In this document: in pieces, positions 34,640-45,122 of the stretch | How the letters are laid out: each line of letters opens with the position of its first letter | Position numbering within the stretch: position 1 is the first letter of the stretch | Made by a program: the position numbers and the translations under genes | Source: CAVTHW01 sp963734625 | Lineage (GTDB): Bacteria; Acidobacteriota; Terriglobia; Bryobacterales; Bryobacteraceae | NCBI GenBank assembly: GCA_963734625.1 | Contig: CAVTHW010000020.1 | Span: 62,001-126,000, forward strand | DNA: 64,000 bases | Direction of reading: 5' to 3' | The notes under the pieces: generated by a model | What the model was told of the DNA's origin: nothing | Databases searched by the model: none | What the model saw: only the letters and a program-made list of their open reading frames with translations

Positions 34640-35890
34640 ATGAGAATGGCCGGATTCCTCAGAACTAGCGGTATTGCTCTCGGTTTGCTGGCCGCGGCTG
34701 GGATGAACTGGGCTCAACAGAGCTCACAGACCCCCACCACGGGAGCCACGACGACTACCCCATCCACGCCGTCGCCGACTGTCCCTTCCACGCCGAGCCG
34801 TCCGCCAACGCCCACCCCCACTCCGTATCCGAGCACGCGGCAGCCAACCACCGATCAGCAGCAGACCAACCCCATCCCCGAGATTCCGCGACCCGTCTTT
34901 ATTTCAGGCAAGGTGGTGCTGGAGGATGGGACACCGCCGCCGGACCTGGTGAAGATAGAGCGTGACTGCGGAGGGGTGGTCCGCCCGGAAGGTTACACGG
35001 ATTCCAAAGGCCGGTTCAGCTTCCAGGTCGGGCAGAACTCCATGGCATTCATGGACGCGAGTGTGGGAGGATACGACCCCTTTGGCACAGCCCAGTCGAG
35101 TACCAGTTCTAGGTCCAACCGCATGAACCTGCCGAGGGATTACAGTCTGGAAGGTTGTGAGATTCGAGCTTCATTGCCGGGTTATCGTTCGGACGCGATA
35201 TCACTTATAGGGCACCGCTACATGGATAATCCGGAGATCGGCACAATCGTATTGCGCCGCAATGGCAAGGTGGAAGGAACGACGGTCAGCATCACCAGTC
35301 TCCTGGCGCCGAAGGAGGCCCAGAAGGCTTATCAGAAGGGGCGCGACGCCGCCAGAAAGAGCAAGTGGGAAGAGGCCCGCAAGCAGCTCCAGAATGCCGT
35401 CGGTCTCTATCCCAAGTATGCCATCGCATGGTCCGAACTGGGCTCCATATTGGAGCAGATTAAGGATGTCGACGGCGCGCGGAAGGCTTATCAGCAGGCC
35501 CTCGCCGCCGATCCTAAGTTCGTCAACCCCTATATTCAAATGGCGCGTATCGATCTTGACCGGCAACAGTGGCAAAGCGCGGCGGATACCACCAGCCAAG
35601 CCATCCGGCTGGACCCCTTGAATTATCCCAGCGCCTATGTTTATAACTCTTTGGCGGAATACAACCTGAAGCATCTGGATGCTGCCGAAGCGAGCGCACG
35701 GGAAGCTCTGAAGCTCGACACGTCGCATTCGTATCCGCTGTCGGACCGGATAATGGCGGCCATTTCGACCGTGAAGGGCGACCTTACCGCGGCAGCGCAG
35801 TATCTGAGAAGCTACTTGAAGTCCGCTCCGTCAGCCGGAGATGCGGCTATGGTAAGGCAGCAACTCCAGCAGATTGAGCGCCGCCCCTAG
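34640..35890 (+). CDS. Exported TPR protein with Thr/Pro-rich spacer and a carboxypeptidase-regulatory-like domain
   Basis: 416 residues. A signal peptide (MRMAGFLRTSGIALGLLAAA) is followed by about 60 residues dominated by Thr, Pro and Ser. A beta domain starts RPVFISGKVVLEDGTPPPDL. The C-terminal half holds about four TPR units, for example AYQKGRDAARKSKWEEARKQ, AWSELGSILEQIKDVDGARK and ASAREALKLDTSHSYPLSDR. TPR units mediate protein contacts. This domain order is frequent in acidobacterial envelope proteins, whose function is undefined. The gene faces the flavodoxin-like gene with a 35-bp gap. Confidence 0.75.
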   Translation: MRMAGFLRTSGIALGLLAAAGMNWAQQSSQTPTTGATTTTPSTPSPTVPSTPSRPPTPTPTPYPSTRQPTTDQQQTNPIPEIPRPVFISGKVVLEDGTPPPDLVKIERDCGGVVRPEGYTDSKGRFSFQVGQNSMAFMDASVGGYDPFGTAQSSTSSRSNRMNLPRDYSLEGCEIRASLPGYRSDAISLIGHRYMDNPEIGTIVLRRNGKVEGTTVSITSLLAPKEAQKAYQKGRDAARKSKWEEARKQLQNAVGLYPKYAIAWSELGSILEQIKDVDGARKAYQQALAADPKFVNPYIQMARIDLDRQQWQSAADTTSQAIRLDPLNYPSAYVYNSLAEYNLKHLDAAEASAREALKLDTSHSYPLSDRIMAAISTVKGDLTAAAQYLRSYLKSAPSAGDAAMVRQQLQQIERRP

Positions 35891-35925
35891 CGGCCCGTGG
35901 TGAAAACGGGGACGCAAGCTGAAGC

Positions 35926-36501
35926 CTACTCCACAATCTTATTTAGGAGCCAGGCCATGTTGCGGCCCAGCACCTTCATGGTGGCGATGCCTTCGGCGTC
36001 CTTCTCGACGTCGCCTCTTTCCAGACCAAAGCCGATGTTCCAATAAGACGAACCGGGCACGATCATCTCGCTGATCAGAAAGAAGTGATTCAGCGTATCG
36101 AAGGCATGAATCGCTCCGGCCCGGCGCACGGCGATCACCGCTGCTCCAACTTTGCGCCGCAGCAGGCCGCCGTTGGCCCGGGTGACCATGCAGGCACGGT
36201 CCACCAGCGCCTTTATCTCGGGCGAGACGTCGGCAACGTAGGTCGGCGAGCCGAGCAGAATACCGTCGGCGGCGGCCATCTTGTCGATGAGCGCATTGCC
36301 GTCATCGTCCTTCTGGGAGCAGCGGCCGTCCTTGCGCGCGAAGCAGGTGCGGCACCCCAGGCAACCGTGGATCTTCATGTCCGAAAGCTGAACCAATTCA
36401 GTTTCGACGCCCTCCAGCTTGAGCTCATCCATGACGCACTGGAGCAGAATCGAGGTATTCCCCGTGTGGCGGGGGCTCCCGTTAAACGCGACAACTTTCA
36501 T
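35926..36501 (-). CDS. Flavodoxin-family NAD(P)H-dependent FMN reductase / iron-sulfur flavoprotein-like
   Basis: 191 residues. The FMN phosphate loop is GSPRHTGNTSILLQ, the isoalloxazine region GSPTYVADVSPEIKALVDR. A Cys cluster CLGCRTCFARKDGRC sits where iron-sulfur flavoproteins carry their cluster ligands, so redox function with or without a cluster is possible. It is divergent from the NHL lipoprotein gene, with only 32 bp between the start codons, and shares a small promoter region with it. The electron partner is unknown. Confidence 0.88.
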   Translation of the reverse strand: MKVVAFNGSPRHTGNTSILLQCVMDELKLEGVETELVQLSDMKIHGCLGCRTCFARKDGRCSQKDDDGNALIDKMAAADGILLGSPTYVADVSPEIKALVDRACMVTRANGGLLRRKVGAAVIAVRRAGAIHAFDTLNHFFLISEMIVPGSSYWNIGFGLERGDVEKDAEGIATMKVLGRNMAWLLNKIVE

Positions 36502-36533
36502 GGTGTATACAATAGCATTAGAGGGGCAGTTTC

Positions 36534-38556
36534 ATGTATTCCCGGTTGGTTGCCGTGCTCGTAGTGTCGCTGTCTCTGGCCGCCTGCGCTCAGAGCCAGC
36601 CCCGCGGTCAGGGAGGGAAGATGGTCTCGGCCGATATTCTCGAGGGGAGCGTGCGCGCGCCCGAATTCCCGCAAGGTCTGGACTGGCTGAACACTGCCGC
36701 GCCCTTGCGTCTGCAAGACCTGCGAGGCAAGTTCGTGCTGCTCGACTTCTGGACATTCTGCTGCATCAATTGCATGCACATCCTGCCGGACCTCAGGCAA
36801 CTCGAGACCAAGTACGGCCAGGAACTGGTGGTGATCGGCGTCCACTCGGCCAAGTTCCGCAACGAGAAGGACACCTCGCAGATCCGCGACGCCATACTGC
36901 GCTACGAGATCCGCCACCCGGTGGTGAACGACGCCGATTTCGAGGTCTGGCGGAGCTACGCGGTTTCGAGCTGGCCCACGGTGGTGCTCATTAACCCGCT
37001 CGGAAAAATCGTCGGCGAGCGCCCCGGGGAAGGGGTGTTCGCGCCGATTGACAGGCTGCTCAGCGAGGGCGTCCCTTACTTCCAGTCGAAGGGACAGCTC
37101 AAGCGCAGCCCCGTACAGTTCGCCCTGGAGGAGGCCCGGCGGGCGAACACGCTGCTGGCTTTTCCGGGCAAGATATCCGCCGACGAGAAAGGCAATCGCC
37201 TCTTCATCACCGACTCGAACCACGACCGGGTTCTGATCACCGACGCCGGCGGAAAGGTGCTCGACGCGATCGGAAGCGGAGACGAAGGCCGCAAGGACGG
37301 CGGATTCGAGGAGGCCGAGTTCCACCATCCTCAAGGCACATTCCTGGCTGGAAACATTCTTTACATCGCCGATACGGAGAATCATCTGGTGCGGGCGGCC
37401 GACCTGTCGGCACGAACCGTCAAGACCGTGCTCGGCACCGGCAAGCAGTCCAGCGGCCAGGTTGTGACCGGAAAGGGGGTTGCGGTTGCGCTGAGTTCCC
37501 CCTGGGACTTGCTGGTTCTGGGCGGCAAGATGTACATCGCCATGGCCGGGTTCCACCAGATTTGGGTGGCTGACACGCAGACCTGGGAGGTCCGCCCGTG
37601 GGCTGGATCGGGGCGCGAGGACATCATCGACGGTCCGCTCCTGGAGGCGGCGCTGGCCCAGACCAGCGGGATCACAACCGACGGGCGAAGGCTGTTTTTC
37701 GCCGACAGCGAAACCAGTTCCGTCCGCGAGGCGGAGCCGGGCGGCCGGGTCAGCACGATCGTGGGAAAGGGGCTGTTCGAGTTCGGCGATGTGGAGGGCG
37801 AAGCGGGGCGGGCGCGCTTCCAGCACCCGCTGGGTGTCGCCTTCAAGGACGGATTGATCTACGTGGCCGACACGTACAACAGCAAGATCAAGGTGATCGA
37901 TCCCGGAAAACGGACGGTGTGGACCCTGGCGGGCAGCGGGAAGAAGACGCTGGCCGAGGGCAAGTTCGGGGAAGCCGCTTTCAACGAACCCGGGGGCCTA
38001 GCCTGGCTGGGAGGTAAACTATACGTCGCCGACACCAATAATCACCAGATCCGGGTTTTGGACCCCGCCGCCAAGTCAGTAACCACCTTAGTTTTAAGCG
38101 ATTTAGACAAGCTATCACGGCGTCAGATGGACTCCTTCCGGGGCCGCGTCCTGGACCTCGGCGAGCGGAAGGTGAAATCCGGCCAGGCCCGGCTGGCCCT
38201 GAAGGTGACCCTCCCCAAGGGCTACAAGTTCTCGGCAGAGTGCGCCCTTCTACATGCGCTGGCGAGCCGGCGCCGGAGCTCCGCTGCAATTCGGGCTACA
38301 GTCGGATACTGTTGATTTTAAGCATGTTACTTTCCCGCTGCCGGTGCCTGTCTCGATTTCGGGGACGGGGCGCTCGGAGGTAACGGTTGACACTGTGGTA
38401 TATTACTGCACCGAACGCTCGTCGGTCTGCTATGTCGACCCGATCCGGGTAAAGATCGCCCTGGCGGCGTCCCCCGGCGGAGCGGTCGAGGTTCCGGTCG
38501 ATATCCCGGTGCGTACCCCTCCGACGATGGCAGTCCCGGGACGAAACAGGCCTTGA
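36534..38556 (+). CDS. NHLRC2-type lipoprotein: thioredoxin-like domain plus NHL beta-propeller (one frame break)
   Basis: It starts at ATG 36534 after AGAGGGG; the lipobox is SLSLAACAQ. The thioredoxin-like domain (residues about 45-185) has the NHLRC2 signature LDFWTFCCINCMHILPDL with a CINC redox motif. Then follow six or so NHL blades, such as LFITDSNHDRVLITD, LYIADTENHLVRAADL and LYVADTNNHQIRVLDP. The frame breaks near 38241: one extra base separates GYKFSAE from APFYMRWRAGAGAPLQFG, and the true end is VPGRNRP at 38556, a beta domain containing VVYYCTERSSVCYVDP. About 673 residues. Role: probably an envelope thiol-redox or scaffold protein (inference). Confidence 0.85.
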
Positions 38557-38620
38557 CAGGGAAGGCCTAACACTGATAGAGTCACAGGTTCAGCGATCTA
38601 GTTCGTCTGTTCTAAGGTTT

Positions 38621-38641
38621 CCCGCCGTGGCTGGCGGGTTT
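38621..38641 (+). terminator. Short GC hairpin followed by TTT
   Basis: CCCGCC, a 6-nt loop and GGCGGG form a stem, preceded and followed by TTT, 64 bp after the end of the NHL lipoprotein gene and 29 bp before the M23 gene. The T run is short, so it may be weak. Confidence 0.45.
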
Positions 38642-38670
38642 GTGCGGAGACCAAGGCTCGGCGTTATCTA

Positions 38671-39558
38671 ATGAAGCAGCCATATTTTGTAGTCGTACTA
38701 GCGCACTCCTTACACGGCCGTCTGCGTCGTATCCATATCCCGCAATCGGCCATCTACGCGGTGGTGGTATTAGCGGTTCTCGGATGCATCTCCCTGTTCG
38801 GCTTCGTCTCGAGCTATGCCCGCATGGCCGGGAAGGTGGCCAACTACAACTCTCTTCGGCGGGAAGCCCAGTCGATTAGACAGCGCTACGACAACCTCCA
38901 ACAGGCCAACGATCAGACCAAGATGGATCTCGCGACCCTGCAGCTGTTCGCCAGCCAGGTGTCCGCGGCTTACGGGATCAAGCAGAAGCTGGAAGGGCCG
39001 CCGGACATCACCGGCGAGGGCAAGCTTGTGCCGGACCATGACCGAGACGCTGGAGCAGTACAACTTCCTGAAGAACGCGAACATCTCGAAGTTTTATCGC
39101 ACTTATCCGCGATCGTGGCAGCTGAATGTCCGTCCGAGCCTGTGGCCGGTTGACGGACGCCTGATCGGGGCGTTCGGGCGGCGCAACGACCCGTTCTCCC
39201 ATGAGCAAGCCTTTCACACCGGGGTGGACATCTCGGCGCCCATGGGGTCTCCCATCCGCGCCACTGCCGACGGGGTGGTCTCCGTGGCGGAGTATACCGG
39301 CGGCTACGGGCGACTGGTGGTGGTCGACCATGGCGGCGGAGTGCAAACCTACTACGCGCACCTGTCGCGAATCGACGTGATCGCCGGTCAGGAGGTCCGC
39401 CGGGGCGAGGTGGTCGGAGCGCTGGGAGCCTCGGGCCGGGTGACCGCGCCTCATCTGCACTACGAGGTGCGGCGGGGCGACAATGCCGTGAACCCTTACG
39501 ACTTACCTGGCGCGCGCTCCCATGGCCCGAGCGGTCACGAGAGATTTCCCCTTCTAGA
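38671..39558 (+). CDS. M23-family (LytM) cell-wall endopeptidase with coiled coil (two frame breaks)
   Basis: It starts at ATG 38671. An N-terminal helix (SAIYAVVVLAVLGCISLFGF) is followed by a coiled coil (SLRREAQSIRQRYDNLQQAN). One extra G at 39033-39034 separates GEGKLVP from TMTETLEQYNFLKNANISKF. One extra T at 39503-39504 disrupts the end, which corrects to NPYDYLARAPMARA and a TAG at 39558. About 294 residues. The zinc-peptidase signatures are FHTGVDISAPMGSP (HxxxD) and APHLHYEVR (HxH). These enzymes, or their inactive relatives, cut or regulate peptidoglycan cross-links at the inner membrane. The metal ligands are intact here. Confidence 0.88.
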
Positions 39559-39574
39559 CCACCGCCTTGTTGAC

Positions 39575-39991
39575 TCATTTCTTCTGATCGCCCGCCATCC
39601 CTTTGTCGGTCTTCATCATTGCCCCGCTATTCTTGGGCATGTCCATTGAATCCGGCAGCATGGACATGCGGCTGGCCATCATCTGCATGCGATCGGTCAT
39701 GGTTTGCAGGTGGTCAATTATCGCCTGCTGCAGATCCATCTGGCTCTTCATGCTGGCCTTTTCCGCCTCCATGTGGCTCTTCATGGCGGCATCGGCGGCA
39801 GCCATTTTAGCCATGTTGTCCTTCATCAGAGCCTGCACCTGGACCATCTCCGCACGCATCTGCTCCATCTGCGATTTCATGTTCATTGTGTCCATGCCGG
39901 AACTTGGCATGGCCTTCTGGGCTTCGAGTGCTGCACCGCAAAAGGCCAGCAGGAATAGTGCGATCACCGAAACCAGCAGCAGTCTTGTCAT
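39575..39991 (-). CDS. Exported methionine-rich helical protein
   Basis: 138 residues, 26 of them Met (about one in five). A signal peptide (TRLLLVSVIALFLLAFCGAA) precedes a chain with few aromatic residues and Met spaced every three to five positions (MKSQMEQMRAEMVQVQALM, DRMQMMASRMSMLPDSMDM), predicted to be a long helix or coiled coil. Met clusters in periplasmic proteins bind Cu(I) or Ag(I), and the cus operon begins 0.9 kb away, so a metal buffer is a fair inference. No family is recognised. It converges with the M23 gene (16-bp gap). Confidence 0.65.
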   Translation of the reverse strand: MTRLLLVSVIALFLLAFCGAALEAQKAMPSSGMDTMNMKSQMEQMRAEMVQVQALMKDNMAKMAAADAAMKSHMEAEKASMKSQMDLQQAIIDHLQTMTDRMQMMASRMSMLPDSMDMPKNSGAMMKTDKGMAGDQKK

Positions 39992-40163
39992 TGCCTCATC
40001 TCCTGGAAGTACTCAACCAACCAAATGGCCGCAGTTGCTCCGAGTATTCTCTAGCAGGCAATTGGCCATTCCCGGAAAAGGCTCTAGAGGCAGTGGTTCT
40101 TGCAGGATTTCTGAAACAGTAAACGCAATTTCTGCGATGGAAAGTGCAGAAAAAGGGGAAAAA

Positions 40164-40320
40164 GGGGACAGACGCATTTACCCCGAGAGCTTTCGCTGGA
40201 GCACGTCCAGGGCCCGTCTTTAGACTGCCGTCGCGCGACCCACACCGGCGAACCGCTGGGCCGTCACAGCGTTGGAATGGCAGGCCGGGCGCGGATAAGA
40301 CGGAAAATGCGTCTGTCCTC
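40164..40320. repeat. Short palindromic-ended element (MITE/REP-like)
   Basis: The 14-bp sequence GGACAGACGCATTT (40166-40179) recurs perfectly inverted as AAATGCGTCTGTCC (40305-40318), 125 bp apart. The left end is preceded by A-rich GGGG blocks (AAAAAGGGGAAAAAGGGG). No open frame lies inside. GGGGACAGACGC-type ends are familiar from small dispersed elements linked to REP-associated transposases; that link is from memory, not tested. Confidence 0.6.
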
Positions 40321-40350
40321 CTTTATTATGATGTAGAGGGAGGCGGTGGC

Positions 40351-40846
40351 TTGAAGAGGGGGGGAGTCTGGCTGGGCGCGGCTGTCATGCTGGCCGTCGT
40401 GTCTGGGCCTGGGATACGCCGGGTGGCGTATCAGCCGGCCCGCCGAACCACGAGTCTGCCAGGTGTGTAGCCGGCCCATTCATGCGCATAGCAGGACCGT
40501 GGGGCTGGTTGGGGACCGCCGGGAGCAGTTCTGCTGCCCGGCGTGCGCCCTGGCTACCCACGAGCAAAGCGGCAGACCCGTCAGGATCGTCGAGTTGACC
40601 GACTATGAGACGAGCTCTCCGCTCGCCCCCAGCGGGGCCTACATTGTCCGAGGCAGCGATGTAAACACCTGCGCGCAGGAGCATGGTCCCGTGGTCGCGG
40701 ACAAGCAGCCGACCGTCGTGCACTTTGACCGCTGTTCACCAAGCCTGCTCGCCTTCGTTGGCCGAGACGCGGCGGCACGCTTCGCCAAAGAGCATGGGGG
40801 TGAAGTACTAAGCTTCTCGGAACTTGCAGCAGCTTACTCGCGGTGA
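40351..40846 (+). CDS. Small membrane-anchored Cys-rich protein, NosL-like (one frame break)
   Basis: The start was chosen at TTG 40351 after GAGGGAGG. An extra G in the run 40405-40407 breaks the frame; corrected, the N-terminus reads VWLGAAVMLAVVSGLGYAGW, one membrane helix, followed at once by VCQVCSRPIH and FCCPACALATH. The C-terminal half has VNTCAQEHGP and VVHFDRCSPSLLAFVGRDAA. About 164 residues. The layout, a membrane anchor with paired Cys and a final cysteine-bearing segment, resembles NosL-type copper-binding accessory proteins. It converges on the cus operon (8-bp gap) and sits just past the small repeat element. Copper binding is an inference. Confidence 0.6.
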
Positions 40847-40854
40847 GAGGCTGC

Positions 40855-41166
40855 TCAGAACGGCTCGATCTTGTCCACCTTCAGGATCTTGGTCTTGGCG
40901 TCGAGAGCGCCGGTCACTTTGACCTTTTGTGCGGCGAACTTCTCGGGCGCCCGCTGGTCGCTGAGGACATACACATTGTTGCCCACCAGCAGCGCGTACT
41001 TGCTTCCGTGCTTCACGCACTCCAGTACGCACTTGCTGTCGGGTGCGACGTTCATCGGCTTATGGTTGGCCCCGCACATGGTGTCGGTAATCACCCCGTT
41101 GAACGTCTGCTGAGCGGCGGCCGCAAGCAGCCCGGCCGAAAAAACCACGGCGAATAGTGTTCTCAT
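40855..41166 (-). CDS. Small exported protein with conserved Cys (DUF5818-like)
   Basis: 103 residues. A signal peptide (RTLFAVVFSAGLLAAAAQ) is followed by TFNGVITDTMCGANHKPMN, DSKCVLECVKHGSKYALLVG, VYVLSDQRAPEKF and AQKVKVTGALDAKTKILKVD, an OB-like small beta barrel. I recognise the pattern from small acidobacterial proteins near metal and redox genes, and DUF5818 is the probable family. The start overlaps the preceding gene by 4 nt, making it the last gene of the cus operon. The three Cys and His could bind metal (inference). Confidence 0.65.
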   Translation of the reverse strand: MRTLFAVVFSAGLLAAAAQQTFNGVITDTMCGANHKPMNVAPDSKCVLECVKHGSKYALLVGNNVYVLSDQRAPEKFAAQKVKVTGALDAKTKILKVDKIEPF

Positions 41167-41897
41167 TGTTTGTCTTCCTTTTCTTGAACCAAAGTTTGAT
41201 GGAGCCGGCGCCAGATGAGATTGAACCGCTTCTCCTCAAGTGCCTGCTTGAGCTGAAAATTGAATCCCTTGAGGTTGCCGTAATGCGACTTGGCCCGTTC
41301 GTAGGTGGTCAAGGTGAGCTGAAACGGACCGGAGCTGCTGATGTTCTCGATGTCCCCGTAGCGCCAGGTGCGGCTCTGCCCCTGCTTGGCCGTCTTGTAG
41401 ACAATGCGGTCGGCACCGACTTCAAGAACACCCTCCGAGCCGCTGACGAGGCCGAGCAGCTTTACGGGAATCTCCCACAGCGGCTGGGTCTGTTCGTCGG
41501 CTACCGCGGCCACGAATCGCTGGTCCAGCCTGTCCTTGAGAAGTGCGTACGCCTCGCTGAAGCTGTGCCCTGGAGTGATAGTGAACTCGTACTCCTTATC
41601 GAGGCCCAGCCGCCACTTCCGGTCCTGGTAGGTCACGAGAGTGAGCTTGTCAGCCGACAGCTTGAGTTCCTGTATGTCCTGATAGTTCAGCTCGAAGGCG
41701 TGCTTGACCTGTTTCTTCGGCGTGAGCTCCTGGAACGAAACGCCGCGCTCGGTGATGACCAGCGTGCCGGCGCCGAATTTCCACAAATGATCGTGCCGAA
41801 CCTCGAAGCGCAGCTCCTTCTGGGCAAACAGAGCAGGGGCGATCGCCAGCGCAAGTACGGCTACGATGTCAGTTCTTTTTTCAGTTCGAAATGCCAT
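41163..41897 (-). CDS. Exported protein of unknown function in the cus operon
   Basis: 244 residues starting within the 3' end of cusA (37-nt overlap) and ending in a 4-nt overlap with the DUF5818-like gene. After a hydrophobic N-terminus (DIVAVLALAIAPALFAQ) there seem to be two similar beta domains: LWKFGAGTLVITERGVSFQE with FELNYQDIQELKLS, then VLEVGADRIVYKTAKQGQSR with WRYGDIENISSSG, both ending in sheet-helix sections. That suggests an internal duplication of a PH-like fold (inference). Not recognised as a named family. The tight overlaps imply a role tied to the efflux pump. Confidence 0.65.
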   Translation of the reverse strand: MAFRTEKRTDIVAVLALAIAPALFAQKELRFEVRHDHLWKFGAGTLVITERGVSFQELTPKKQVKHAFELNYQDIQELKLSADKLTLVTYQDRKWRLGLDKEYEFTITPGHSFSEAYALLKDRLDQRFVAAVADEQTQPLWEIPVKLLGLVSGSEGVLEVGADRIVYKTAKQGQSRTWRYGDIENISSSGPFQLTLTTYERAKSHYGNLKGFNFQLKQALEEKRFNLIWRRLHQTLVQEKEDKQ

Positions 41898-44800
41898 TTC
41901 CAGACCTCATAGATTGCCGGGTAGACCACCAACTCGAGAATGAACGACGTGAAGATGCCCCCGATCATGGGCGCCGCGATGCGCCGCATCACGTCGGCTC
42001 CAGCGCCCACGGACCACATTATCGGAACCAGCCCCGCGAACATGCAGGCTACGGTCATGAACTTCGGCCTGATCCTCTTGACCGCGCCGTGCATGATGGC
42101 CGCCTGCAAGTCGGCCAGGCTGTGCAGCTTCCCTTCCCTCTTGGCCTGATCGTGGGCCAGGTCCAGGTAGAGGAGCATGAACACCGCCGTTTCCGCGTCC
42201 ACTCCCATCAGCGCGATCAGGCCCACCCAGACACCGATGCTCAGGTTGTATCCGAGCAGGTACAGAAACCAGATCGCGCCCACCGCCGAGAATGGAACCG
42301 CGAGCAGGATGATGAACGTCTTCGCCATGGACTTCGTGTTCATGTACAGCAGCATGAGAATGAGGAACAGGGTCAGGGGCACCACCACCAGAAGCCGCTT
42401 GCGGACTCGCTCCATGGCTTCATACTGGCCGCTCCAGGCGATGGTGTATCCGGGCGGCAGCTTCATCTGCTCGCGAACAACTTTTTTCGCCTCCTCGACA
42501 TAGCTCCCGATGTCGCGGCCCGCAACGTCCACGTAGACGTATCCGTTGAGCATTCCGTTTTCGTCACGGAGCATCGCCGGTCCTGAAGTGAGCTTGATGT
42601 CGGCCAGTTGCGAAATCGGAATCTGCGCTTGTCCTCCCATCACGGGTATGAGGACGCGGCCAAGCTTGTCGAGATCGCTCCGGTAGTCGCGCAGGTAGCG
42701 CACGTTGACCGGGTAGCGCTCGCGGCCTTCGACCGTGGTGGTCACATTCTCGCCGCCGATGGCGCTCATCAAGACTCCCTGGACGTCTTCCATCGAGAGC
42801 CCGTAGCGGGCCATCTCCGTGCGCTTCCAATTGAAATCCAGGAAGTAGCCACCGCCGGTTCTTTCCGCGAACACGTTGCGCGTGCCCTGGATCTTCGGAA
42901 GCAGAGCTCTCGATCTGGGTCCCGAGGCGCTGAATCTCCTGGATGTCCGCGCCGTAGATCTTGACGCCTACGGGTGTTCGGACACCGGTGGTCAACATGT
43001 CGATCCGGCCTTTGATCGGCATCGTCCAGGCGTTCGATACGCCCGGCAGCTTGAGCGCCTCGTTCATCTCTTCAACCAACTGGTCGGTGGAAATGTGGTC
43101 GGGGGTGATACGCCCGAAGATCCCCCTCGCCCACTGGGGCGCCCAGGACGAGTACCAGGTGTCGGTTTTACGCCACTCGGTCTGGGGCTTCAGCACAATG
43201 ACCGTCTCCATCATGGAGAACGGCGCGGGGTCCGTCGACGTCTCCGCCCGGCCGGCCTTTCCCATGACGGACACCACCTCAGGAAACTGTTTGATGATGC
43301 GGTCCTGGACCTGCATCAGCTTCTGCGCATCGGCGACTGAAATGCCGGGCAGGGTGGAGGGCATGTACAGCAGCGTGCCTTCGTCGAGCGGCGGCATGAA
43401 TTCCGACCCGAGCTTCAGGTAGACCGGCACGGTTACGGCGACCACCGCGATCGCGCCGGCGATCACCAGGTACTTCCAGCGCAAGCTCCAGGCGCAAACC
43501 GGCTCGTACAGGCGAATCAAAATCTTGCTGATGGGATGGTTCTCTTCCGAGTGGATCTTTCCCACCAGGACCGCGTTGGTCGCTCGCGCCAGCCAGCGCG
43601 GCCGAAACTCGAAATTCTGCATGTGGGTGAACAGCAGCCGCATGGCCGGGTCGAGGGTAATGGCCAGCACAGCGGCGACGATCATGGAGAAGTTTTTGGT
43701 GTAAGCGAGCGGCTTGAACAGCCGCCCTTCCTGGGCCTCCAGGGTAAGCACGGGCAGGAAAGACACCGCGATCACGAGCAACGCGAAGAAGCTCGGTCCG
43801 CCGACTTCCTTAACCGCGTCAATCACCACGCGGTGATAGTCCTCCTTCTTCCCGGTTCTCTCCCATTCCTCCAGTTTCTTGTGCGTCTGCTCCACCACCA
43901 CGATCGCGGCGTCCACCATCGCTCCGATGGCGATGGCAATCCCGCCGAGCGACATGATGTTCGACGTCAGCCCCATCGCCTTCATGGGGATGAAGGCGAT
44001 GATGATGGCGACGGGGATGGTGATGACGGGGATGATGGCGCTGGGAATGTGCCACAGGAAGATCAGGATGATGATGGAGACGATCGTGATTTCTTCGATC
44101 AGCGTGCCTTTCAGGTTCTCGATGGAACGCAGGATCAGGTCCGAGCGATCGTAGGTGCTGACAATCTTCACCCCTGGCGGCAGCCCGGGTTCGATCTCTT
44201 TGAGCTTCGCCTTCACTCGCTCGATGACGTCCAGCGCGTTCTGCCCCTGGCGCATGACGACGATGCCCGCGACCACATCGCCTTCGCCGTTCAGGTCGGC
44301 GATGCCGCGGCGGATATCGGGACCCAGAACGACGTCGCCCACGTCCCAGATACGGATGGGGACGCCGCTCGGGCTGCTGGCCAGCACGATGTTGCCGATG
44401 TCGTCGACGGACTTCGCGTAGCCCCTCCCGCGAACCATGTACTCGGCTCCGCTGAACTCCACCAGGCGGCCGCCTACATCGCTGTTCCCGTTCCTGACTG
44501 CCTCGACCACCTTCGCGATGGGGATGTTGTAGGTCTGGAGCCGGTTCGGATCCACATTCACCTGGTACTGCCTGACGAAACCGCCCAGGGGCGCCACCTC
44601 GGCAACACCCGGCACGGAGCGCAATTGGTAACGCAGGAACCAGTCCTGGACGGAACGAAGCTCCGCCAGACTGCGCTTTCCGGTTTTGTCTACCAGCGCG
44701 TACTGGAAGACCCATCCCACGCCGGTGGCGTCGGGGCCCAGTTCGGTGGTCACGCCCTGCGGCAGGCGTGGGAGCACGCTGGAGAGGTATTCGAGAGTGC

Positions 44801-45122
44801 GCGAGCGGGCCCAGTAGATGTCCGTGCCTTCTTCGAAAATGATGTAGACGAAGGAGTAGCCGAAGTCGGAGAACCCGCGGATGTCTTTCACCTTGGGCGC
44901 GCCCAGCATCGCGCTGACGATGGGGTAGGTGACCTGGTCCTCCATGATGTCCGGGCTGCGGTCCCAACGCGAGTAGACGATGACCTGGGTGTCGCTCAAG
45001 TCCGGAATCGCATCCAGCGGCACGTTGAGCATCGACCAGATGCCGGCGACCACCGCGAAGCCGACCAGAATGAAGACCAGGAACTTGTTGTGGCCCGCGA
45101 ATTCAATGATCCGGTTGATCAT
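41861..45122 (-). CDS. cusA: Heavy-metal RND efflux transporter, CusA type (one frame break)
   Basis: It starts at ATG 45122 (MINRIIEFAGHNKFLVFILV), overlapping cusB by 4 nt. HME-RND landmarks include LDAIPDLSDTQVIVYSRWDR, PKVKDIRGFSDFGYSFVYII, GAMVDAAIVVVEQTHKKLEE and MGVDAETAVFMLLYLDLA. One extra base near 42909-42913 separates GTQIES from LLPKIQGTRNVFAERTGGGY; corrected, the protein has about 1086 residues, a full-size RND pump with 12 helices and two large periplasmic loops. It exports Cu(I)/Ag(I) (or related divalent metals) using the proton gradient together with CusB and CusC. The Met-rich context favours monovalent copper or silver. Confidence 0.9.
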
